NCBI RefSeq assembly: GCF_001045465.1 | Contig: NZ_LFND01000002.1 | Span: 310,001-374,000 of the forward strand | DNA: 64,000 nt | Source of the DNA: Chryseobacterium angstadtii | GTDB lineage: Bacteria; Bacteroidota; Bacteroidia; Flavobacteriales; Weeksellaceae | Direction of reading: 5' to 3' | Shown here: one piece after another, positions 18,084-25,632 of the stretch | How the letters are laid out: every line of letters starts with the position of its first letter | Numbering within the stretch: the first letter of the stretch is position 1 | Position numbers and translations under genes: made by a program | Notes under the pieces: generated by a model | Database searches by the model: none | What the model was told of the DNA's origin: nothing | Seen by the model: only the letters and a program-made list of their open reading frames with translations

Positions 18084-20012
18084 CTATTTATCTAATACTT
18101 CGTAGACCGAATTATTACTCTTAAATTCCGGAACAATCGTTTTTAAAATCTTTACAACCTCTACTTTATCTTTGAGTAGTGAGGCATCTGTAATCAAATT
18201 AGTGAGACCCTCTATTTCAGAGAACGACATGGCAGGATCTTTAGAAATCATGATCTTTTCATTATGAGTAGGAAGTGTTTTAGCATTGTCGCTCAACAGT
18301 TCCTCATATAACTTCTCACCTGGCCTTAATCCTGTGTAAATAATTTTAATATCAATATTAGGTTCAAATCCAGATAATTTAATCATCCTTCTGGCAAGAT
18401 CAAGTATTTTCACAGGTTCCCCCATATCAAAAACAAAAATCTCACCTCCTTTTCCCATAGTTCCGGCCTGAAGAACAAGCTCACAGGCTTCCGGAATGGT
18501 CATAAAATACCTTACAATATCCGGATGGGTAATGGTAACCGGTCCACCGGCTTCAATCTGTCTTTTAAAATGAGGAATAACTGATCCGTTGGATCCCAAA
18601 ACGTTTCCGAATCTGGTTGTAATAAACTTCGTTGTATTTCCTTCAACATATTGCAGAGACTGTACAAATAGTTCAGCAGCTCTTTTAGAAGCTCCCATCA
18701 CGTTCGTAGGATTTACCGCTTTATCCGTAGAGATCATTACAAACCTGTTCACCTTATACCGGCTTGATAAAACAGCAATATTTTTTGATCCCAAAACATT
18801 CACCCGAATTGCTTCATTAGGGTTTTCTTCTACTAAAGGAACATGCTTATAAGCAGCAGCATGATAAACCATTGCAAAGTTGTAAGTTTGAAAAAGCGGT
18901 TCGACTCTATGTATATTAGACACGTCTGCTAAAACAAATTTAAACCGGATATGAGGAAATTTATTCTTCATTTCAAGTTCAATATCATAAAGAGGAGTTT
19001 CTGCCTGGTCCAGAACAACAATTAATGCCGGGTTAAACTGTGCAACCTGTCTTACAATTTCGCTACCAATAGAACCTGCCCCACCTGTTACCAGTATATT
19101 TTTATTGAAATGTCTGCTTTTTACTTCCTCACTTTCAATTTTTATAGGTTTTCTATTGAGTAAATCCTCAATCTGAAGGTTTCTGATAGCCACTCCCAAA
19201 TCGCTGTCTCTCAGTTTTTGTACGGAAGGTGCTTTAAATATGTTTAAGTCTTTTTCTAAAAACAAATTCACCCATGAGTTCATTTCATCTTTAGACATCA
19301 TTTCTTTAACAATAATAACTCCGTCAATAATAAGCTCATCTTTAGTAGCCTCTTCTATTCTTCTTTTTTCATAAATCGGCTTCCCCAATAAGGAAGCTCT
19401 TTTGGAATCGGTTCTTTGAGTCAGGAAACCTACCACCTGATAAGGAAGGCTTGGGTTATCCAAAATAGCCCGGGCTATAGCAATAGACTGCTCATCTATC
19501 CCAAGTACCAAAATTCTTTTTTTCAGGGAACTTCTTCTGTATTCTCTTACGATGTGAAAAAACTCTTTCACATATAATCTGAAGAGAAACAACCCCATGA
19601 AAGAAATAATAAAATACAGAATCAGAAATGCAGTCAGGATGAATTTTCCTCCTGTCATCCAAAAATAGATCAGATTTACCATCCCCACCACAGTCATTGT
19701 ACAGAAGCAGGAAATCAATAATTTAAAAAGATCTATAAAAGTAGAGTGCCTGATAATCCCAGCATAGGTTTTGAAAAAATACATAAACATGGTATTCACC
19801 AGAATAATAAAAGCAAATACAGTACTTTTGTCTTCATGATAAATAAACTCTTTCTGAGTAATTTTTTCAATAGTGTAGGTTGAAAGAAATAGTGACATGA
19901 CCAGAATAATAATATCTATTACAAGTATTATCCATCTGGGAAGGTATCTTACGTCTGAGAGATTGACAACATTATCCCCTCCGAATATTTTTTTTCTAAG
20001 AGAGCTGTACAT
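18084..20012 (-). CDS. wbpM: Membrane-bound nucleotide-sugar 4,6-dehydratase (WbpM/CapD-like)
   Basis: A 642-residue protein with four N-terminal membrane helices (to about residue 150), a CoA-binding-like Rossmann domain (KRILVLGIDEQSIAIARA), and a C-terminal extended SDR domain starting ILVTGGAGSIGSEI near residue 320. The catalytic region is STDKAVNPTNVMGASK, with Met in place of the usual Tyr, as in WbpM, PglF and FlaA1. These enzymes convert UDP-GlcNAc to the UDP-4-keto-6-deoxy sugar. It is the first gene of the cluster, behind a full consensus promoter. Together with the CapE-type gene it means two 4,6-dehydratases serve this locus, possibly with different C5 stereochemistry. Confidence 0.9.
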   Translation of the reverse strand: MYSSLRKKIFGGDNVVNLSDVRYLPRWIILVIDIIILVMSLFLSTYTIEKITQKEFIYHEDKSTVFAFIILVNTMFMYFFKTYAGIIRHSTFIDLFKLLISCFCTMTVVGMVNLIYFWMTGGKFILTAFLILYFIISFMGLFLFRLYVKEFFHIVREYRRSSLKKRILVLGIDEQSIAIARAILDNPSLPYQVVGFLTQRTDSKRASLLGKPIYEKRRIEEATKDELIIDGVIIVKEMMSKDEMNSWVNLFLEKDLNIFKAPSVQKLRDSDLGVAIRNLQIEDLLNRKPIKIESEEVKSRHFNKNILVTGGAGSIGSEIVRQVAQFNPALIVVLDQAETPLYDIELEMKNKFPHIRFKFVLADVSNIHRVEPLFQTYNFAMVYHAAAYKHVPLVEENPNEAIRVNVLGSKNIAVLSSRYKVNRFVMISTDKAVNPTNVMGASKRAAELFVQSLQYVEGNTTKFITTRFGNVLGSNGSVIPHFKRQIEAGGPVTITHPDIVRYFMTIPEACELVLQAGTMGKGGEIFVFDMGEPVKILDLARRMIKLSGFEPNIDIKIIYTGLRPGEKLYEELLSDNAKTLPTHNEKIMISKDPAMSFSEIEGLTNLITDASLLKDKVEVVKILKTIVPEFKSNNSVYEVLDK

Positions 20013-20385
20013 TGTCTGTATTTGTGTTCATATTTTTTATAATAAGGTATAAGATCTGATTATCCAATATTAAAGATAATTCTAATACAATCATGCAAAA
20101 ATAAAATAAAATTCGAACAGTCAATTTAAAATTCAAAATAATTTGACTTATTCTTTTTGCGCATGCCTATTCACTTGCGAAACTAATAATTCTATTCTAC
20201 TAAACAAAAACCTTTGACAAAAATCATACCATAAAAAAACTTCATAAAAACAGAAATTAGCAATTAAAGAATCCATTCCCCTTATAAAACACAGAAATTA
20301 TACCCTAAAGAATCTTCAAATTAACGATTTTTTATCAAAATATTGAAAAATAATTAATTCCCCGCCAATTGAAATGATAAAATCC
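20013..20385. other. Intergenic leader of the polysaccharide operon
   Basis: About 370 AT-rich bases between recX and the first polysaccharide gene. The part nearest the dehydratase gene holds the predicted promoter (20096-20124) and a leader of roughly 75 bases. I see no gene, RNA or strong hairpin in the rest. Confidence 0.6.
20096..20124 (-). promoter_or_regulatory. Bacteroidetes promoter of the polysaccharide operon
   Basis: On the minus strand TTG (20124-20122) is followed after 18 bases by TATTTTTG (20103-20096). This fits the Bacteroidetes consensus TTG-N17-23-TAnnTTTG completely. Transcription would begin near 20090, leaving a leader of about 75 bases before the ATG at 20012. It is the only full consensus promoter seen for the run of genes from 20012 down to 1, which supports one long operon. 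Confidence 0.65.
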
Positions 20386-20841
20386 CTATTCAAAAATATC
20401 TGTTATTTTCTCATATTCAAAACCCCTGCTCATCAAATATTTTATTGTTTTCGATTTTTTCTGATATTCTTGTCCTTTTTGCCTGGAATGATAATCTTCA
20501 TAGATCTTCCTGATCATTTTTATATAATCATCTTCGTCTATTTCATCAAAACAGCTGCTTATCAGCTTATCCGTAATCTGTTTCTGTTTCAGATGCATTT
20601 TGATCTTGGCTCTGCCCCAGTGCTTGATATAAAACTTCCCTCTGATATAACTTCTTGTAAAGCGCTCTTCATTGAGATAGTTTTCTTTCATAAGATAGAG
20701 GATAATCTCATCTTTTGCCTCGTCTATCAGTAAAAATTCACGCATCTTCTGTTCCACTTCCGCGTGGCAGCGATCCTGATAAACACAATAGTTCACCAGT
20801 TTCAGTTTAATTTCATCAAAAGTGAAAGACTTCTTCTCCAT
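20386..20841 (-). CDS. recX: Regulatory protein RecX
   Basis: About 151 residues, rich in charged helices, with the RecX three-helix repeats: an opening FTFDEIKLKLVNYCVYQDRC, a middle NEERFTRSYIRGKFYIKHWG, and IKMHLKQKQI with C-terminal YLMSRGFEYEKI. RecX binds RecA filaments and tunes their activity. The family N-terminus is MEKKSFTFDEI, so I use the ATG at 20841; ATGs at 20850 and 20874 are in frame, but the latter lies inside the glyA terminator hairpin. It is 58 bases downstream of glyA in the same direction and would need read-through or its own promoter. Confidence 0.85.
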   Translation of the reverse strand: MEKKSFTFDEIKLKLVNYCVYQDRCHAEVEQKMREFLLIDEAKDEIILYLMKENYLNEERFTRSYIRGKFYIKHWGRAKIKMHLKQKQITDKLISSCFDEIDEDDYIKMIRKIYEDYHSRQKGQEYQKKSKTIKYLMSRGFEYEKITDIFE

Positions 20842-20850
20842 AGCAGACAT

Positions 20851-20880
20851 AAAAAAGAATGGACAGATGCCCATTCTTTA
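20851..20880 (-). terminator. glyA intrinsic terminator
   Basis: On the minus strand AAAGAATGG and CCATTCTTT form a perfect 9-bp stem with an 8-base loop, followed by a run of T. It starts 20 bases after the glyA stop and ends exactly where the preferred recX coding region begins. Confidence 0.75.
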
Positions 20881-20899
20881 TGTTATATTTTAAGTAATA

Positions 20900-22165
20900 T
20901 TAATAGTTGAATAAAGCTCTGCCTTCCATCAGTTCATTCACTTTCTTTCTTACAGAACCAATCACTTCTTCATTCTTGATATTGTCCACCACTTCAGAAA
21001 TAAGTCCTGCAATAGTATCCATATCATTTTCTTTAAGACCTCTTGTAGTGATCGCAGCAGTTCCCAGTCTGATACCGGATGTAGTGAACGGTGATTTGTC
21101 ATCAAAAGGAACCATATTTTTGTTACATGTAATATCGGCAAGTACCAAAGCTTTTTCAGTTTCTTTTCCGTTTACATTTTTATTTCTAAGGTCTACCAGC
21201 ATTAAGTGGTTGTCTGTACCTCCGCTTACAATATCAAAACCTCTGTCGATCATAGCTTTTGAAAGAGCCTGCGCGTTGGATCTTACCTGCTTGGCATACG
21301 TTTCGAACTGCCCGTCAATTGCTTCAGCAAATGCTACCGCTTTACCAGCGATAACGTGCTCCAAAGGTCCACCCTGAATTCCAGGGAAAACAGCTCCGTC
21401 CAGCACCTGGCTCATCATTTTCGTTTCTCCTTTCGGAGTTTTATGGCCGTATGTATTTTCGAAATCTTTCCCCATCATGATCATTCCTCCTCTAGGACCT
21501 CTTAAAGTTTTGTGGGTAGTAGTGGTTACTACGTGGCAGTGTTCAAATGGAGAATTCAATAGTCCTTTAGCTACCAAACCAGCCGGGTGAGCAATATCTG
21601 CCCAAAGCGTTGCGTCTACTTCATCTGCAATTTCTCTGAATTTTGCATAATCAAGATCTCTTGAATAAGCAGAGAAACCAGCGATCAGCATTTTTGGTCT
21701 TTCTCTAAGGGCAACCTCTCTCATTTGGTTGTAATCAATAAGTCCGGTTTCTTTTTCAACACCGTAAGAAACTACCTGATACTGGATTCCGGAGAAGTTC
21801 ACTCCTGAACCGTGAGTAAGGTGACCTCCCATGGAAAGATCCATTCCCATGATTTTATCTCCTGCTTTCAAAACGGCAAGATAAACGGCAGCATTAGCCT
21901 GAGATCCGGAATGCGGCTGTACGTTCACGTAGTCTACACCGAAAAGTTCCTTTGCTCTGTTGATGGCTAATGTTTCAACCTCATCTACTACTTCACAACC
22001 TCCGTAATATCTTTTTCCGGGATATCCTTCAGCATATTTGTTGGTCAGTACACTTCCCATTGCTTTCATCACGTTCTCAGAAACAAAGTTTTCTGACGCA
22101 ATAAGCTCTAATCCATGGGCTTGTCTTTGTCTTTCTTTTTCAATCAGGTCGAAAATAATGTCCAT
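20900..22165 (-). CDS. glyA: Serine hydroxymethyltransferase
   Basis: A 421-residue PLP enzyme that interconverts serine and glycine and charges tetrahydrofolate with one-carbon units. Landmarks are [19 protein letters not shown] at the N-terminus, [21 protein letters not shown], and the cofactor lysine in [16 protein letters not shown] near residue 225. Length and motifs agree with the bacterial family throughout. It is flanked by the arsenic genes upstream and recX downstream, all on the same strand, and ends in a strong terminator. Confidence 0.97.
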   Translation of the reverse strand: MDIIFDLIEKERQRQAHGLELIASENFVSENVMKAMGSVLTNKYAEGYPGKRYYGGCEVVDEVETLAINRAKELFGVDYVNVQPHSGSQANAAVYLAVLKAGDKIMGMDLSMGGHLTHGSGVNFSGIQYQVVSYGVEKETGLIDYNQMREVALRERPKMLIAGFSAYSRDLDYAKFREIADEVDATLWADIAHPAGLVAKGLLNSPFEHCHVVTTTTHKTLRGPRGGMIMMGKDFENTYGHKTPKGETKMMSQVLDGAVFPGIQGGPLEHVIAGKAVAFAEAIDGQFETYAKQVRSNAQALSKAMIDRGFDIVSGGTDNHLMLVDLRNKNVNGKETEKALVLADITCNKNMVPFDDKSPFTTSGIRLGTAAITTRGLKENDMDTIAGLISEVVDNIKNEEVIGSVRKKVNELMEGRALFNY

Positions 22166-22195
22166 TTTACTTTTAGTTTTTGAAATTTTTCACCC

Positions 22196-22203
22196 CAAAT
22201 GTA
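22196..22203 (-). promoter_or_regulatory. Candidate -7 element for glyA
   Basis: The complement reads TACATTTG, matching TAnnTTTG, 31 bases before the glyA start. A TTG occurs only 12 bases further upstream, shorter than the usual spacing, so the -33 half is not supported. Confidence 0.4.
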
Positions 22204-22283
22204 CGGAATTTCCTGCAAGGTTCCGGTATGAGAAAATATGATTTTAGCCTTAAAATTTTATAAAATTTCTTTATTATGCTTCA

Positions 22284-22700
22284 TCACCGTTTTTCTTCTA
22301 TCAATTTTTTACAATAGCTTTTAATCTGATTTCTGGTTTTTGCAAATTCCTGATTGACTTCATCTTCTGTTCCCACAAATTTTGAAGGATCCTGGAAGTT
22401 TTGATGAAAAATATTTGTTTTAAAAGGAAAGTAAGGACAGCTTTCTTTTGCATGATCGCAGACCGTAATCACCATATCAAATTCCATATCTTCATATTCA
22501 TCAATAGAATTGGAAGTCTGGCCGGATATGTCTATCCCGTCGTCTTTCATGGTTTGAACAGCTTTTGGATTCAGTCCGTGGATTTCAATACCTGCGCTGT
22601 ACACTTCCGCTCTATCTCCTGCAAAATATCTTAAATACCCTTCTGCTATCTGGCTTCTGCAGCTGTTTCCCGTACAAAGAACAAGGATTTTTTTCTTCAT
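22284..22700 (-). CDS. arsC: Arsenate reductase, low-molecular-weight phosphatase type
   Basis: A 138-residue LMW-PTP-fold protein with the CX5R loop CTGNSCR at residues 9-15. Cys81 and Cys88 (VCDHAKESC) provide the redox pair, and FQDPSKF near 102-108 holds the general-acid Asp. Cys9/Cys81/Cys88 matches the thioredoxin-coupled ArsC of Staphylococcus (Cys10/82/89). It reduces arsenate to arsenite in the cytoplasm. It is the last gene of arsR-DUF6428-arsC. No arsenite efflux gene (ACR3 or ArsB) follows. Confidence 0.92.
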   Translation of the reverse strand: MKKKILVLCTGNSCRSQIAEGYLRYFAGDRAEVYSAGIEIHGLNPKAVQTMKDDGIDISGQTSNSIDEYEDMEFDMVITVCDHAKESCPYFPFKTNIFHQNFQDPSKFVGTEDEVNQEFAKTRNQIKSYCKKLIEEKR

Positions 22701-22715
22701 GATATGTAGCAGATA

Positions 22716-23174
22716 TTAGCAGCATCCTGCTCCCGGAGCACAGCATGTATCGGAGTTGTTTTCTTCGTTTTGTTTTACAGGTTCTATTCCGCAGGCATCT
22801 TCAGCCAGGCAGACCGTACGTTTATTTTTCAGGACAAAGTGCTTTCCGTTAAACTCCAGATCATATTTTCCAATGGTCTGGCTTTGGTATTCCACTTCAA
22901 TTTCAAAATCTCCGATTCCCAGTTTTTCTTCCGATAAATTAATAATGTGCAGCAACTTTCCGGGTTTGAGACGATGCTCGTAGTCGTCTGCATCCCATAG
23001 CTGAAAATTTACCCTTTCTTCTTTTCTGATGGTTCCCCCGCAGTCGATAAAGCTTTTGGAAACCATTCCTATCTCCGTTACATGGAAATGTTCCGGTACA
23101 TATGTTCCGTTTTCCAGCTGAAATTCTACATTTTCCAATACAGGTAAAATGGTTTTAATTTCTGATAATTTCAT
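22716..23174 (-). CDS. DUF6428 family protein of the arsenic operon
   Basis: A 152-residue protein of a family often found between arsR and arsC in Bacteroidetes and called DUF6428. It contains an HFHVTEIGMVSKSFIDCGG segment near residue 29 with His and Cys that could bind a metal. The tail is cysteine-rich (TCCAPGAGCC), resembling a metalloid-binding end. No signal peptide is seen. It begins after a copy of the putative ArsR operator and is 15 bases before arsC. The biochemical role is unknown; metalloid binding or delivery is a guess from the tail and context. Confidence 0.8.
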   Translation of the reverse strand: MKLSEIKTILPVLENVEFQLENGTYVPEHFHVTEIGMVSKSFIDCGGTIRKEERVNFQLWDADDYEHRLKPGKLLHIINLSEEKLGIGDFEIEVEYQSQTIGKYDLEFNGKHFVLKNKRTVCLAEDACGIEPVKQNEENNSDTCCAPGAGCC

Positions 23175-23193
23175 AATTTAATAGTTAATTGTT

Positions 23194-23215
23194 ATAATGC
23201 AATATTACGATAATA
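23194..23215. promoter_or_regulatory. Second putative ArsR operator (arsR-DUF6428 spacer)
   Basis: The 16-mer GCAATATTACGATAAT at 23199-23214 is identical to one upstream of arsR (23574-23589). The flanks give an imperfect inverted repeat around AATATT. Position in the 55-base spacer after arsR suggests that the DUF6428-arsC pair is separately controlled by ArsR. Confidence 0.6.
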
Positions 23216-23229
23216 AAAGGCAAAAAATT

Positions 23230-23556
23230 TTAACAGCAATTTTGTTTTTTGACTGTAGAAATAATGTTTGAGAAAAAAGCATTCAAAATTTCAAAAACCT
23301 TTTCATCAATACAGTAGCACACCGAATTACCTTCAATATTTCCTTTGATGAGTCCTGCATTTTTTAATTCTTTCAAGTGCTGCGAAACGGTAGGCTGCGC
23401 AAGAGGAAGCTCATTCACAATATCACCGCAGATGCATTCATTTACTTTAAGAAGGTATTCTATGATTGCAATTCTGGCAGGATGTCCTAAAGCTTTGGCA
23501 ATGACAGCCACTCTATTCTGCTCGTCCGTAAAGAAATCTGTTTTTGTAGCTCCCAT
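23230..23556 (-). CDS. arsR: ArsR family metalloid-responsive repressor
   Basis: A 108-residue winged-helix repressor. The recognition helix region is QPTVSQHLKELKNAGLI, and the inducer-binding motif is NECICGDIV with Cys41 and Cys43, comparable to ELCVCDL in classical ArsR. Further cysteines lie at 80 and 82 and at the C-terminal NCC. It would bind its operator without arsenite or antimonite and release it when they coordinate the cysteines. It is the first gene of the operon, with a predicted operator 17 bases upstream. Confidence 0.92.
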   Translation of the reverse strand: MGATKTDFFTDEQNRVAVIAKALGHPARIAIIEYLLKVNECICGDIVNELPLAQPTVSQHLKELKNAGLIKGNIEGNSVCYCIDEKVFEILNAFFSNIISTVKKQNCC

Positions 23557-23569
23557 TGATATTTAATTA

Positions 23570-23589
23570 TATCGCAATATTACGATAAT
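23570..23589. promoter_or_regulatory. Putative ArsR operator upstream of arsR
   Basis: TATCGCAATATTACGATA is an almost perfect 18-base palindrome (TATCGyAATATTrCGATA). It lies just upstream of the arsR start, and its 16-base core occurs again after arsR. Placement and symmetry are typical of an autoregulatory ArsR/SmtB site; the promoter itself probably overlaps it. Confidence 0.7.
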
Positions 23590-23612
23590 GTTTTTAAACA
23601 GCAAAATAATAT

Positions 23613-23644
23613 AAAAAAATCCCTGCAGAAATTTCCGCAGGGAT
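23613..23644 (-). terminator. Terminator of the thioredoxin-reductase-like gene
   Basis: ATCCCTGC and GCAGGGAT form a perfect 8-bp stem with a 10-base loop, followed on the minus strand by six T. It lies 22 bases after the stop of the flavoprotein gene and separates it from arsR. Confidence 0.8.
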
Positions 23645-23665
23645 CACCACATTTTACAATATAAA

Positions 23666-24565
23666 TTAGAAATCTTCTTCAGTAAGTTCTTTATTCACCA
23701 CTGCTCCGGTAAAATTTCCCTGAGCAACAGCATTTGCAACGGATCTCATCATCGTCACATTATCTCCGCAGGCAAAAACACCCGGGATATTGGTTTTCTG
23801 CATACCATCTGTTTTCACAAAGCCCTGTTCGGTAAGTTCTACGTCCAGATTTCCCGAAGCATTGATACTCTGTTCAAAAGATACTTTAGCATATAAAACT
23901 TTCATGGAAATTTCCTTTCCGGATTTAAAGATCATTTTCCGGATATTTCCGTTTTCATGTTCTATCTTTTCAATTTCGTCCTCAACTAAACTGATATTGT
24001 TCTGAGCAAGCTTTTGTTTCTGCTCTTTGGAAAGAACAGACTGTCCGTTGGTAAACAAAAAGAGATCTTTCGTAAGGTTGTACACCAGCTTTGAAAAGTC
24101 ATAAGCCATATCTCCATCCGAGAGTATTCCGGTGACTTCATTTCTCACTTCATACCCATGACAGTATGGGCAGTGCAATACGGAAATCCCCCAACATTCA
24201 GCAAATCCGGGAATATCCGGCATGATGTCTTTAATTCCGGAGGCAAGAATCAGCTTTTTAGCATGAAATATTTCACCTGCTGAAGTTTCAACATCAAATC
24301 CGGGATCTGTATTTTTCAACTTAATGGCTGATCCCTCATAAAAGTTCACGGTACTGTATGCTGCAACCTGCTCACGGGCCAGGCCGGAGATTTCCTTCGG
24401 GGTCTTTCCGTCATGGGTAATAAAATTATGGGAATGCGGAGTTTGTCTATTGCACGGTTTCCCGCTGTCGATAATTAAAGTATTTCTCAGAGATCTCCCT
24501 AAAGACATACCGGCTGATAATCCGGCGTAGCTCCCACCTATAATAATAACGTCGTAATTTTTCAT
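23666..24565 (-). CDS. Thioredoxin-reductase-like NAD(P)/FAD flavoprotein
   Basis: A 299-residue two-domain flavoprotein. The FAD motif is VIIIGGSYAGLSAGMSLGR at the N-terminus, and the redox pair is in CPYCHGYEVR near residue 130 (thioredoxin reductase has CATC). The C-terminal FAD segment VFACGDNVT is intact. The second nucleotide-binding loop (GILSDGDMAYDF) is degenerate compared with GxGxxA. This pattern fits the TrxB-like group that includes fungal GliT-type disulfide oxidoreductases. The substrate is unknown. It has its own terminator and lies upstream of arsR, so a link to thioredoxin-coupled ArsC is possible but unproven. Confidence 0.8.
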   Translation of the reverse strand: MKNYDVIIIGGSYAGLSAGMSLGRSLRNTLIIDSGKPCNRQTPHSHNFITHDGKTPKEISGLAREQVAAYSTVNFYEGSAIKLKNTDPGFDVETSAGEIFHAKKLILASGIKDIMPDIPGFAECWGISVLHCPYCHGYEVRNEVTGILSDGDMAYDFSKLVYNLTKDLFLFTNGQSVLSKEQKQKLAQNNISLVEDEIEKIEHENGNIRKMIFKSGKEISMKVLYAKVSFEQSINASGNLDVELTEQGFVKTDGMQKTNIPGVFACGDNVTMMRSVANAVAQGNFTGAVVNKELTEEDF

Positions 24566-24574
24566 TTTTTAACT

Positions 24575-24609
24575 GATAAATGATGATTGATGTATGATGA
24601 AAGATAGCA
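24575..24609. repeat. Heptad-period repeat, GAT-rich
   Basis: GAT recurs exactly every 7 bases at 24575, 24582, 24589, 24596 and 24603, with variable bases between. It lies in the 236-base spacer between the metallo-beta-lactamase and flavoprotein genes. Other heptad arrays occur elsewhere in the window. Confidence 0.7.
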
Positions 24610-24732
24610 AGTATTGAAATAAACCATCAGGCTCTCCAATTCATCTCTTTAATTTATACAAAGTTAAAATAAAAAACCATTAAAGACACATTGTTGCATT
24701 AATATTTTCTATCATGTTTAATTGATAAAAGG

Positions 24733-24776
24733 GAAAATAAAAAAGCAGCTGATTTAATCCCTCTTAAATCAGCTGC
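24733..24776 (-). terminator. Terminator of the metallo-beta-lactamase gene
   Basis: GCAGCTGATTTAA and TTAAATCAGCTGC form a perfect 13-bp stem with a 6-base loop, followed on the minus strand by a T-rich tract. It starts 26 bases after the beta-lactamase stop. Confidence 0.85.
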
Positions 24777-24801
24777 TGTAAATATCGCTTTAACGTCAAT
24801 A

Positions 24802-25554
24802 TCAGTTATCTTTAAATAATTTGATGGTATAGTCCAAAAGCTCCTGCCCTCCTACTTCTCCATGGCCCGGCATCACTATTTTAACATCCGGATATTGATT
24901 TTTCACTTTTGTAACGGTTTGAGACCATGCATGAACATTAGCATCTCCGAGGTAACCTTTCGTAGCCTCCATTTCTTTAATCAAGCATCCGCCGAACATG
25001 GCTTTCTCATCCGGAACATAGGCCACTACATTGTCTTTTGTGTGCCCTTCACCAAAATACTTCACCAAAATTTTATGCTTTCCGGCGTTGAGTGTGATGC
25101 TGTCATTAAATCCGTTTCCGGGAACATTTGCTCCGGCTTTCTTTGACAATTCTATGGTTTGATTATTAGCGTAAGACGGAATTTTATTTTTGTCGAATTC
25201 TTTAAGACCTCCCAGACAGTCATCATGGAAGTGGGTTGCCACAACGGCATTCACTTTCGAATGAAGGCTGCTCTTGATCCAGGCAATCAATTCTTCAGAG
25301 CTTTTATCATTAGTCGGTGTATCCAGAATAACGGTCTCGTTTCCGTCTTTTACAATCATTCCGTTGCATTCCACTTTTCCGAAAGACTCTGTATTTAAAT
25401 AAGAGATATGCTGATAAATACCATCCGACAGCTGAATTACAGACAGATTATCTGTTTTGTACACCACTTTAGCTTTCTCCTGATTTTTCTGAGAGGTACA
25501 GCTAAAAGCCAACAATGCTGAGGATAATAATATAATTTTAGATCGTGATTTCAT
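24802..25554 (-). CDS. Subclass B1 metallo-beta-lactamase, lipoprotein form
   Basis: A 250-residue metallo-beta-lactamase fold enzyme. All B1 zinc ligands are present: His108, His110, Asp112 (HFHDD) and His171 with Cys190 and His231; Lys193 and Asn206 match the substrate-binding residues. The N-terminus is a lipoprotein signal with lipobox LAFSC, Cys19, so the mature enzyme should be membrane-anchored like NDM-1. The sequence resembles Bacteroides CcrA more than the soluble BlaB/IND enzymes usual in this group (for example QLSD, LDTP and HGFxDS-like stretches). It should hydrolyse beta-lactams including carbapenems in the periplasm; activity is untested here. It has its own strong terminator. 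Confidence 0.87.
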   Translation of the reverse strand: MKSRSKIILLSSALLAFSCTSQKNQEKAKVVYKTDNLSVIQLSDGIYQHISYLNTESFGKVECNGMIVKDGNETVILDTPTNDKSSEELIAWIKSSLHSKVNAVVATHFHDDCLGGLKEFDKNKIPSYANNQTIELSKKAGANVPGNGFNDSITLNAGKHKILVKYFGEGHTKDNVVAYVPDEKAMFGGCLIKEMEATKGYLGDANVHAWSQTVTKVKNQYPDVKIVMPGHGEVGGQELLDYTIKLFKDN

Positions 25555-25632
25555 AGGTTCATTACATTCCAGCGAAATTAGAAAATAATTGAGGTTCTGA
25601 AGCCAACTTGCATAGTTAATTAAGTGTTAATG

